Shown here: piece after piece, positions 24,403-32,128 of the stretch
How the letters are laid out: each line of letters begins with the position of its first letter
Numbering within the stretch: the stretch's first letter is position 1
Assembly (NCBI RefSeq): GCF_002289565.1
Contig: NZ_NTFY01000025.1
Location: 1 to 61,359 of the forward strand
From: Rhodopirellula sp. SM50
GTDB lineage: Bacteria > Planctomycetota > Planctomycetia > Pirellulales > Pirellulaceae
Direction of reading: 5' to 3'
DNA length: 61,359 nt
Position numbers and translations under genes: made by a program
The notes under the pieces: generated by a model
Database searches by the model: none
What the model saw: the letters and a program-made list of their open reading frames with translations, nothing else
What the model was told of the DNA's origin: nothing

Positions 24403-25031
24403 TGGCCTAGCTCCACGACCGAGCGTGACGAGACGGCCGCATCAGCGGGTTGGGAATGCGACACGCGTGAGAGTTTTCCGGCCAGTTTTTCGAGCGCGTA
24501 GCGATAACGGCTGGCGGCCGTCGAAGGCGTGATCTGCAAAACTTCCGCGATCTCGGCGAACGTCAGCTGTTCCCAGATTTTCAACACCACGACTTCGCTC
24601 TGCGTCGCGGGCAGACTTTCCATCGCCTCCCAAACCACTCGATTTTCGTCATCGCGTTCGACAACGTCCGACGTTCGACCGATCAAACGCTCCGCGATCG
24701 AACCGATCGCCGACCACCGGCTCCGCGAACGCAGAATCACCAGCGACTCGTTGCGGACCATGCGGAGCAGGTAGTGCCAGGGTTGATCGGCGCCGACGAG
24801 TAGCTTGGGACGCGTCGCGACCTTCACCATCGTCGTGCTGACCGCGTCTTCGGCGTCATGCTGACGCCGCGTGATCGACGCGGCAAACCGGACCAGTCGA
24901 TCCGCCGTCAGGTCATACAACTGGGCCATCGCGAGCGTCTGGGCGGACGAGTCTCGCCCGACCGCGATCTCGCGGGCCGCTTGGCGAATCCTGGCGTTAA
25001 AAGGGGCATCGTTCGGCATGACACTGCCCAT
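24399..25031 (-). CDS. ECF-type RNA polymerase sigma factor
   Basis: 210 aa from ATG 25031 (ATG 25019 is an alternative). Region 2 spans about 33-105 (DRLVRFAASITRRQHDAEDAVSTTMVKV ... PWHYLLRMVRNESLVILRSR), and region 4 about 140-195 (LPATQSEVVVLKIWEQLTFAEIAEVLQITPSTAASRYRYALEKLAGKL). This is the two-domain layout of extracytoplasmic-function sigma factors. It overlaps the downstream one-TM gene by 4 bp. The promoter region contains one pair of the inverted ~16-bp repeats. Confidence 0.93.
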   Translation of the reverse strand: MGSVMPNDAPFNARIRQAAREIAVGRDSSAQTLAMAQLYDLTADRLVRFAASITRRQHDAEDAVSTTMVKVATRPKLLVGADQPWHYLLRMVRNESLVILRSRSRWSAIGSIAERLIGRTSDVVERDDENRVVWEAMESLPATQSEVVVLKIWEQLTFAEIAEVLQITPSTAASRYRYALEKLAGKLSRVSHSQPADAAVSSRSVVELGQ

Positions 25032-25135
25032 GATGCGCTTCGGCGGCGGATTTGTCTAATTAATTCCGATTTTTGACACTTTTCGCTGAACGCCACCACA
25101 TTTAATTCAAGACGCCCGTTGGACGACGGGGGATG

Positions 25136-25331
25136 GATCAAAAAATTTGGTGGTCAAAAAATGAAGAGTCACGTTAGGGCGAGGCAGATTTTATTCGCCG
25201 GGAACCCCAACGAGACAGTGAATCGACAATTACGGTTCAGCACGGCCTTTGTGGTTGAATCTCATTGATTCACTCTTACTCGTGTGCGGTGTCTCGTATC
25301 TTATTTTTTGACCGACCCATTTTTTGACCAA
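25136..25331. repeat. Inverted pairs of ~16-bp GGTCAAAAAAT units, locus 1
   Basis: The left side has two units 16 bp apart (GATCAAAAAATT at 25136, GGTCAAAAAATG at 25152). The right side has two inverted units 16 bp apart (ATTTTTTGACCG at 25303, ATTTTTTGACCA at 25319). About 140 bp lie between. The same arrangement recurs at 31898-32035. It occupies the gap upstream of the ECF sigma gene. Confidence 0.8.
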
Positions 25332-25385
25332 TCTTCTTGCCCATCGCATCGCGACGAACAAAGAATTGCCCCGCCCATTAGCCCC

Positions 25386-26684
25386 CTACAACAACGTGTC
25401 GCCCAAGAACCCGGCCGTTTGGCTCTGGTAGAAATAGTTCAGATGGTGCACGGTTTGCGACTGGCCGAAATCCATCAGCCGCGAGTCGGGAATCTTCACA
25501 TCCGCGGCCAAATCGATCATCGAGGGTGTATCGACGACCAGATCATTGGCACCGTCAAACAACACATCCGCGGCAGCGTCTACCAGTCGTTCTTTGCGAA
25601 ACATCCGCCAGAATTTCCAAGCCGGATCGCGGGGCTGAAAATCCGATCCAACCGCGTAGTAGCGCTCGGTTTGTGTCGTCGGGGTTTCCAACAAGCGGCG
25701 CAGTTCAGGATTGTTGCCGACCCGTGACATGCCGAACAAACCGGGGACCATCGCCATCGCCGCATCGGCCACCGGCGTTCGTGCGGCCAGACTGGTGATC
25801 GACGTGACCACGCGCAACAGCGCTTCGACGACTGAAAAGACGGGCACGGCCAGTGCGGTCAACCCGGACGTGACTTGCAACGCCCTGGAAAACTGAGTCA
25901 ACAAGTGAATCGTCTCGCGAATGTTCGGTGGTGCGGCCAGCCCCGTTCCGGCCAACGGCGACCCGACAAAAATCGACTTGTCGCAGCGCCGGCCCGTCGG
26001 ATCAAAGGTTTCACACCACCACCGCGAAACCAGACCCCCGCGGCTGTGACTGACCAAATGAATCTTCGCGTCACTCTCGCCGATCGCACGCTGTAAATCA
26101 AACGCGTTCAGGATCGGCCCCACCGAGAGTGTCGGGTGGTCGAAGGTGAAGACATTGCCGCGGTAACGGCGAAAAGCTTGTTCGAGAAACTCGCGGCCTC
26201 GTTCGTTCTCTTCATCAAGTAGCCCGGCAATCATGTTGTCACTGTTGCTGAACGTCCCGTGGACGAAGATCAACACGTCTCCCGAGGGCGGAAAACTCGC
26301 CGGCTGCAACGTCTTGGTTTCAGAGTCCAAACGCCGCAGACCTCGGTGCGGCGTCAATTTATCGTCGCGGCGACTGAGAAATTGCGTGATCTTGGACGGC
26401 GGCAAACGCTCAAACTCCAATTCCAACGTTTCAAACCCTTCGCCGGTCTTGATCGACGGCGCGCCGCGAAACCGACCCAGATCGGGCGGCAGCGCAGTCA
26501 CGTCTTCCCAGTCCATGATGCCATCGTCGTCGACCAATTGCAGTCGAACCAGAGGCGGTAGCGGGCCGGAGGGCGCGGCCGCATGGGTCCGAATCCGAGT
26601 CCGATCGGGTCGCTGGACCATCGGCCGAACATGGCTGCTGCCGGTGGTGGCCGAACGCGCGATTTCCAGAAACTTGCCGTCCAT
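25386..26684 (-). CDS. PGAP1-like alpha/beta hydrolase (putative lipase/esterase)
   Basis: 432 aa. The first ~130 residues have no recognised domain. From 135 an alpha/beta hydrolase begins: DVLIFVHGTFSNSD (oxyanion HG), then IHLVSHSRGGLVSRWW with S214 as nucleophile in SxSxG form, IFVGSPLAGTGLA, and a late NDLVVDTPSM with VHHLNYF that fits the Asp and His of the triad. This is the layout of PGAP1/lipase-like hydrolases of unknown substrate. It is the last gene of a three-gene operon, 11 bp after the CHAT-like gene, suggesting it is an effector or partner. Confidence 0.8.
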   Translation of the reverse strand: MDGKFLEIARSATTGSSHVRPMVQRPDRTRIRTHAAAPSGPLPPLVRLQLVDDDGIMDWEDVTALPPDLGRFRGAPSIKTGEGFETLELEFERLPPSKITQFLSRRDDKLTPHRGLRRLDSETKTLQPASFPPSGDVLIFVHGTFSNSDNMIAGLLDEENERGREFLEQAFRRYRGNVFTFDHPTLSVGPILNAFDLQRAIGESDAKIHLVSHSRGGLVSRWWCETFDPTGRRCDKSIFVGSPLAGTGLAAPPNIRETIHLLTQFSRALQVTSGLTALAVPVFSVVEALLRVVTSITSLAARTPVADAAMAMVPGLFGMSRVGNNPELRRLLETPTTQTERYYAVGSDFQPRDPAWKFWRMFRKERLVDAAADVLFDGANDLVVDTPSMIDLAADVKIPDSRLMDFGQSQTVHHLNYFYQSQTAGFLGDTLL

Positions 26685-26695
26685 GTATTGACCTG

Positions 26696-28960
26696 TCAGC
26701 CGATGTGAGACTCGGAAAAGCGAAGGGGCAGTGGTGTCACGCCGTCTTCGGCGCGGGCGCTGACCAAATCGATCATGGCCCGAAAGGCACGACTGCGTTT
26801 TTTGTAGAAGTGCTCGCGGCCCTCGTCAATCGCAGCTGCAAAGCCTTTTCCGTGCGTCAACGCCACCGTCTCGATCGGCACCAATTCTCCCCGATCGACA
26901 AACCCTTTGATCTCGGCATAGGTCTTCGGCCCAGACACCCATCGCTGCAACGCATCGTCACGCGGCATCTCGCCGTCTGGCGTCCGCGCCGGCAAGTCTT
27001 CGGTCGCAACATCCAAAAATCGTTGATGTGCATGAAAGTCCTTCCAATAGCCGACGAACACATGCCCGTGCAGCAAAAACAAAACGGGATGAACTTCGAT
27101 CCACTCCAAACACGACGCCATCACAATCGCCAAGTCGACACAGGTCCCGAACCCGCCGCCGATGGTTTCGCCGGGCGTCCGCAGCCGCTGAGTGAATTCG
27201 GCATACGAAGGCGGCGGATTGATGTAACGCAGCTTGTTGCCCAGCAACAACGCCGCCCAGATGGATCGCACCTGTCGGTCCACACCATCCCAGCAGGCCA
27301 GCCCGGATGCGAACCCGTCGTAGCTTTGATAGCCGTCAAAGCCTGCGCCGACCTGGTCCTTCAAACATTGCAAATACCCCTGGGCCACGTCGATCGTTCG
27401 CGCGACCGCCGGATCTCGCGGCTGTACGAATGAAGGCAGCCAACCGAGTTGAGAATCGTCCAAGGTCCATTGATCGATCGGCGCCAACCAAACCGAATGC
27501 GTATGGCGATAGAGCACTTGATCGTGCCAGCGGAGATCGACAAACAAACTGGTCTGAATCCGTTCGTTGATCGCGCGAAACAGTTCCCCCGTCAACGGCA
27601 ACGTCACGCGGTCTGCCAAGTCATAGCGATAGGCTTCCATGTCCAAATTCAACCGAGACCGGAACGGATACGAGTCGACGCCGACATGCAATTGGACTTC
27701 CAATTCCAGATCATCGATCTGCGTGATCGCTTCCGGCTCGCAATGGTCCGGATGCAGCCGCAGCGTCAGCTGGCCAAAGACGCTTTGGCCGTTGTGAAGC
27801 GAGGAATAGTTGATCTGATTCTTCGGCCGGACCGAAACCTGGACCAAGTCGCGAATGTGAACCCGCTGCGGATCCGCCGAACGTGACGCAGCGGGCCGCC
27901 GGGTCGACGGTCGTGTGGTGGTCGCGCCGGTGCCCAAACAGTGTTGTCCGATTTCGCCGGCGGCATTGGAAACGAGCGAATCGGCCGACCACAACACGAT
28001 GCTGCTGCCACGAATCCGTGGCCGATAGGCGGCGATCGATTCCCATCCGCTGCAAAACGCTGCCAGCAGATTCCACTGGGAATCGGCGTAAGCACGATAG
28101 AAATGCAGAAAGAAGATCTCCGCAACGGCTTCATCAAACGTGTGTTGAAACCCGATCGCGGACCGGGCGCCGGCGTGAATCGTCATCGGGGCCAATCGCG
28201 CCGCCGAGTCCCAGCAATGAAAACCGACCAACAACGGATTGGGTGAACCCCGGTTGATCAACCGCGCGATGACTTCGGCGCGATATTCTTTCGCCTCCGC
28301 GGATGGATCCGCCAAATAGAGCCCATCGCGGAGCCCCGACAGGGTGCCGCCGAGTCGTTCCCGGCCGCTCCGATTGTCAAAACCGGTCACGTGCACGATG
28401 TCCGGCGACACGGCTTCGATTTCTTCACCGAGTTGTCTCTCGGTCGGGTTTTCCAGCACCCCGGTCGTCTCGGCACTCAATGCCCGCAACCCGCCGGTGA
28501 CCAATTGACGCTGGGCCGAAAAATTGAAGTGCCGCGCGAGCTCCCCCGGCGCCGTTTCGATCACGACCAGACGCTTGGGGGTCCGCTTGCGTTTGCGACG
28601 CCCCGTTTTCAGATGCCGCACGACCAAGAGGTCTTCATCGATGCGATGCGGTTTGGTGGCCGCAGCCAACACGTACTCCCAAGGCAAAATCCTGGCTTCC
28701 CAGAATTCATCCAAGCGGGAATCGGGAACGGAAACCTCCACGATGCCTTTCAATCGCCGCAGATGTTTGGCGGTCACCCCCAGACCGCGAAGCTCACGCT
28801 GCAATCGAAGCGTCTGTCGCTGACGGGCCGCCGGATCGTCGGCCCAACGATGCCGCTGGCGAACGACATAGTTCCAACGCATCGCGAACGCCTGCAGGGG
28901 CGGTCCGCAGCGGATGCGACACACTTCGGAGTCACTCGTGCGCAAGACGACGTTGGACAT
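26696..28960 (-). CDS. CHAT-like protein with C-terminal transglutaminase-like domain
   Basis: 754 aa. Residues 130-310 resemble a CHAT caspase-like domain: KRLVVIETAP, DIVHVTGFDN (H190), LLVGFHCWDSA (C249) and GARSAIGFQHTFDEAVAEIFFLHFY. The usual catalytic HG after the first His reads FD, so protease activity by this fold is doubtful. Residues ~370-560 are a beta-rich linker region. Residues ~590-660 match the transglutaminase-like papain fold: GTCVDLAIVMASCLEW (C607), LHGHVFVGYW (H633) and RFLDVAT (D650), an intact-looking triad. GGAGAG precedes ATG 28960. It is the middle gene of an operon with a 4-TM protein and a lipase-like protein, an arrangement recalling bacterial conflict systems. 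Function is inference. Confidence 0.7.
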   Translation of the reverse strand: MSNVVLRTSDSEVCRIRCGPPLQAFAMRWNYVVRQRHRWADDPAARQRQTLRLQRELRGLGVTAKHLRRLKGIVEVSVPDSRLDEFWEARILPWEYVLAAATKPHRIDEDLLVVRHLKTGRRKRKRTPKRLVVIETAPGELARHFNFSAQRQLVTGGLRALSAETTGVLENPTERQLGEEIEAVSPDIVHVTGFDNRSGRERLGGTLSGLRDGLYLADPSAEAKEYRAEVIARLINRGSPNPLLVGFHCWDSAARLAPMTIHAGARSAIGFQHTFDEAVAEIFFLHFYRAYADSQWNLLAAFCSGWESIAAYRPRIRGSSIVLWSADSLVSNAAGEIGQHCLGTGATTTRPSTRRPAASRSADPQRVHIRDLVQVSVRPKNQINYSSLHNGQSVFGQLTLRLHPDHCEPEAITQIDDLELEVQLHVGVDSYPFRSRLNLDMEAYRYDLADRVTLPLTGELFRAINERIQTSLFVDLRWHDQVLYRHTHSVWLAPIDQWTLDDSQLGWLPSFVQPRDPAVARTIDVAQGYLQCLKDQVGAGFDGYQSYDGFASGLACWDGVDRQVRSIWAALLLGNKLRYINPPPSYAEFTQRLRTPGETIGGGFGTCVDLAIVMASCLEWIEVHPVLFLLHGHVFVGYWKDFHAHQRFLDVATEDLPARTPDGEMPRDDALQRWVSGPKTYAEIKGFVDRGELVPIETVALTHGKGFAAAIDEGREHFYKKRSRAFRAMIDLVSARAEDGVTPLPLRFSESHIG

Positions 28961-29005
28961 CAGCTCTCCGGGTTCCGGAACGATCGTGCGCCACCGCGGC
29001 GGCGA

Positions 29006-29722
29006 TCAGTCTTGGAAAAACGGGTTCACCATGCTGCCATCGGCGGCACGACGAGGCGTTTTGGTTTGATCATGTGACGGTGCAACCGGAGCGAGCTTTT
29101 TCGGCTTGGTAACAGACTTCGGCGCCTCCGAGGATTCCAAATCCCGCGTTTCGGTCGCCGCCTGCTCCGGTTCAAAGTGGACTTGTTTGATTTCAGGGAT
29201 CTCCATCTGATCCAACGTTTCAATCTGCGAATCGAGTTCTTGCATCTGTTGTTCCATCTCCGCCAGCATCTCATCGACGTCGTGAATTTCGGCTTGAGAG
29301 CCCTTGTCGGGGTCCGGCACCATCGCCGCTAACGGAACGAGCACGAGGAAGAAGACGGCGACCAATCCGAAGAAATTCAGCAACGCATTGACGGTCGAGA
29401 TCCAGAAGGCGCGAAGCAGCCCACAGTTTGCGGCATGCGCGATCATGGAAAGGGTCACATACCAAGTCAGTGGGAGCGCGAGCAGGACGCCGATCTGCCC
29501 GAGCAGGTCCTGTGCCGCCACAGCGATGAAGCCATTGACGAAATACATCGCCACCAACCACCCGAAGCAAGCCAAGAACCCCGGCGACGCGTTGCCAAAC
29601 CAGTGAATGGAAAGTTTCAAAGAGCCGGCCGCCAGCACAAACACGATCAGCAAGATCCCCCCAATTATCGCGAGGGTGATTGCTCCGAGCGTCAAGAATT
29701 GTTCCGGACTGATGGTTTCCAT
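29006..29722 (-). CDS. Four-helix membrane protein with acidic cytoplasmic tail
   Basis: 238 aa. About four membrane helices fill residues 10-145 (ITLAIIGGILLIVFVLAAGS, FLACFGWLVAMYFVNGFIAV, IGVLLALPLTWYVTLSMI, LLNFFGLVAVFFLVLVPLAAM). A short coiled coil (DVDEMLAEMEQQMQELDSQI) and a disordered charged tail ending NPFFQD follow. No family is recognised. It is the first gene of the operon, 45 bp before the CHAT-like gene, and could be a membrane sensor or anchor for it. Confidence 0.75.
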   Translation of the reverse strand: METISPEQFLTLGAITLAIIGGILLIVFVLAAGSLKLSIHWFGNASPGFLACFGWLVAMYFVNGFIAVAAQDLLGQIGVLLALPLTWYVTLSMIAHAANCGLLRAFWISTVNALLNFFGLVAVFFLVLVPLAAMVPDPDKGSQAEIHDVDEMLAEMEQQMQELDSQIETLDQMEIPEIKQVHFEPEQAATETRDLESSEAPKSVTKPKKLAPVAPSHDQTKTPRRAADGSMVNPFFQD

Positions 29723-29886
29723 TGTTGCGATTGCTGACGAGTGAACACGGACGGTTTTCCACGGAAGGTCGAAAACCGTAGCTCAGCAATCGCAGGTCGG
29801 GACGGACGTCATCCCCGACCCTGCGGCGGACGGCTCAAGAGGCTCCGACGGGAGCCGGAAGAATCATCACGACCGGAAGGACGGGC

Positions 29887-29975
29887 AACGCTGAGAAGCA
29901 TTTTGTTAGCGGCAGGGCGCGAGCCCTCCGGTCTTTCACGGTGTTGTTGAAGCGCGACCGGTCGGCTCGCGGGCT
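29887..29975. repeat. Nested double-hairpin element, type A copy 3 (degraded)
   Basis: The left half (29887-29932) matches the type A element closely, from AACGCTGAGAAGC through the GC-rich arm GGCAGGGCGCGAGCCCTCC. The right half is recognisable but diverged (ACCGGTCGGCTCGCGGGCTG), so the stem is broken. It lies in the gap upstream of the 4-TM gene. Confidence 0.8.
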
Positions 29976-30006
29976 GTCGTTTTAGTCGGGTTCTGCTGAG
30001 TTGATG

Positions 30007-30073
30007 GTGAGCCGCCGGCCGTAAGGCCTCGGGCACCGTCGCAGTGCCCGGCCGCTTACGCGTCACGGCTCAC
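30007..30073. repeat. Imperfect 30-bp inverted repeat
   Basis: The arms 30007-30036 and 30044-30073 share GTGAGCCG, CGTAAG and CGGGCAC in complementary positions, with mismatches between and a 7-nt loop. It sits ~70 bp from the stop of the glycyl-tRNA synthetase gene, on the downstream side, and may contribute to its termination. Its core differs from the type A and B elements. Confidence 0.65.
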
Positions 30074-30144
30074 AAAATCGACCGACCGGCCCGCTCCGCG
30101 AACATGTCCTCAATCACGGGGCATCCACACCGTCGCGATCCGGT

Positions 30145-31764
30145 TCAGCCCAATCGCTCGATCAAAGCGGATCTCAACTCATCGATCTTGACCCGCGTCT
30201 GCTCGAGCGAATCTCGGTCGCGGATGGTGACGGTTTTGTCACTCAACGATTCGCCATCGACGGTGATGCAGAACGGGGTCCCCGCTTCATCTTGTCGTCG
30301 GTAACGTCTGCCGACGGCGCCTTTGTCGTCGTAGAACACGTTCATGTGCTGCTTGAGTTCGCCGTAGATCTCCTGAGCGACTTCGGGCATGCCATCTTTC
30401 TTGACCAGCGGGAAAATCGCCGCCTTGATGGGGGCCAGTCGGGGGTGCAGTTTCATCACCGTGCGGGTCTGCATCTGCCCCTTGTCATCGGGCGCTTCAT
30501 CTTCGGTGTAGGCTTCACAGAGAAACGCCAACACGCCGCGGTCGGCGCCGGCGGACGGTTCGACCACGTGCGGAATGAATTTTTCGTTGGTCGCTTCATC
30601 GCGATACGACAGGTCTTTGCCACTGCCGCGATACTTGGGCTTGCCGTGTTCGTTCAATTCAACCTGCATCGGCTCACCTTCGGGTGAATTGGGATTCAGC
30701 TTGCCTTCCATGTGACTTCGCAAGTCGAAATCGCCACGGTGCGCGATGCCTTCCAGTTCGCCGTATTCACCCGGCGGCAAAAATGGAAACGCGTATTCGA
30801 TATCGGCCGTGCCGACGCTGTAATGCGCCAGTTCCGCCGGTTCGTGCTCGCGCATGATCAACGAATCGCTCGACAGCCCCAACTCGGTGTACCAGGCCAT
30901 CCGGCGGTCGCGCCAATAACGGTACCAGGCTTGCGACTGATCCGGCGGACAGAAAAACTCGATCTCCATCTGTTCAAACTCGCGCGATCGGAACGTGAAA
31001 TTCCGCGGCGTGATTTCGTTGCGGAAACTCTTTCCGATCTGGCCGATGCCGAACGGCACTTTGACGCGTGAGGAATCCAGCACGTTCTTGAAATTGACGA
31101 AAATACCTTGAGCGGTCTCCGGCCGCAGGAACGTCGTGTCGTCCTCGCCGCCGAGCGCGCCCAGGGTCGTTTTGAACATCAAGTTGAACTCGCGCGGCTC
31201 GGTCAGCGTGCCGAGGGTTTTCGCATCGGGGGCCAGCACCGAATCGGTGTCGTCGAGTTTGTCCAACGTCAACGACTCTTCGGAAATCGTCAATTCGTCC
31301 GCGTTCTTCGCACGCAGCTTGAAAAACTTCATCGCGCGGCGACGGACCTCATCAAGCTCCTGTTCGACTTCGGCCAACGTGGACACGAAAATCTTTTTGT
31401 CGCCCCGCTCGCACCAGCGTCCCCGCACCTGGTCGAATCGGTATCGCTTTTTCGATTCCCGACAATCGACCATGTGATCGTGGAACAGATCGTAGTGGCC
31501 GCTGCACTTCCAAACCTGGGGGTGCATGATGATCGTGCAATCCAAGCCGACCATCTCAAACGAAGTCGGGGCGCCCGGCGGCGTCACCAGATCGTTGTGG
31601 CCGCGGATCATGTCCTGCCACCACGCTTCTTTCAAATTGCGTTTCAGTTCCACCCCCAGCGGACCGTAGTCCCAAAACCCCTGGACGCCGCCATAAATTT
31701 CGCTGGATTGGAAGAGGAAGCCACGTCGCTTGCACAGCGACACGATTTTGTCCATCGATTTCAT
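30145..31764 (-). CDS. glyS: Glycyl-tRNA synthetase, single-chain type
   Basis: 539 aa from ATG 31764 (ATG 31755 also possible); the open frame to 31893 adds a Ser-rich segment not typical of the family. It attaches glycine to tRNA-Gly. The N-terminus MDKIVSLCKRRGFLFQSSEI, GFWDYGPLG, then class II motif 2 FRNEITPRNFTFRSREFEQ and motif 3 around SAGADRGVLAFLCEAY identify the alpha2-type (eukaryote/Gram-positive-like) enzyme rather than the alpha2beta2 form. The C-terminal anticodon-binding domain covers the last ~110 residues. An inverted-repeat pair lies upstream. Confidence 0.95.
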   Translation of the reverse strand: MKSMDKIVSLCKRRGFLFQSSEIYGGVQGFWDYGPLGVELKRNLKEAWWQDMIRGHNDLVTPPGAPTSFEMVGLDCTIIMHPQVWKCSGHYDLFHDHMVDCRESKKRYRFDQVRGRWCERGDKKIFVSTLAEVEQELDEVRRRAMKFFKLRAKNADELTISEESLTLDKLDDTDSVLAPDAKTLGTLTEPREFNLMFKTTLGALGGEDDTTFLRPETAQGIFVNFKNVLDSSRVKVPFGIGQIGKSFRNEITPRNFTFRSREFEQMEIEFFCPPDQSQAWYRYWRDRRMAWYTELGLSSDSLIMREHEPAELAHYSVGTADIEYAFPFLPPGEYGELEGIAHRGDFDLRSHMEGKLNPNSPEGEPMQVELNEHGKPKYRGSGKDLSYRDEATNEKFIPHVVEPSAGADRGVLAFLCEAYTEDEAPDDKGQMQTRTVMKLHPRLAPIKAAIFPLVKKDGMPEVAQEIYGELKQHMNVFYDDKGAVGRRYRRQDEAGTPFCITVDGESLSDKTVTIRDRDSLEQTRVKIDELRSALIERLG

Positions 31765-31897
31765 GGTCGGAAGGATCGAAACGTTGGTGGAAGGGGGGGG
31801 AAAGGACTCGAATTGGGAGAATGTACGTGCAATGTGCGAGTTACGGGAGGTCAGCTTCGCCCCGGCCGAGCGGATTTGAACGGTCTGTCGCAAAAAA

Positions 31898-32035
31898 GGT
31901 CAAAAAATGGAGGGGGTCAAAAAAGGAGAGAAAGGTCAGTCAGCGAATCGTCTGCCGCGGCGCCGCAGATTCGCTTGGTCCACACTCAGGCCGTGGCCGC
32001 TGTCGCCCATCTTTTGACCAACCCATCTTTTGACC
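31898..32035. repeat. Inverted pairs of ~16-bp GGTCAAAAAAT units, locus 2
   Basis: The left units start at 31898 (GGTCAAAAAATGG) and 31915 (GGTCAAAAAAGG). The right, inverted units start at 32008 and 32024 (both CATCTTTTGACCA, 16 bp apart). The interior (~80 bp) contains a GC-rich hairpin around CGCGGCGCCGC. Spacing and orientation copy locus 1, and the element again fills a gap between two minus-strand genes. Confidence 0.8.
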
Positions 32036-32128
32036 AGCACCTGCACCGACCCGCTTGAGCGTGCATGAATCCCGGTGGGAAGCGTCGGCACCCCCTTGCC
32101 CTTTCCAATGCCACCGGCGGCGCAACCT

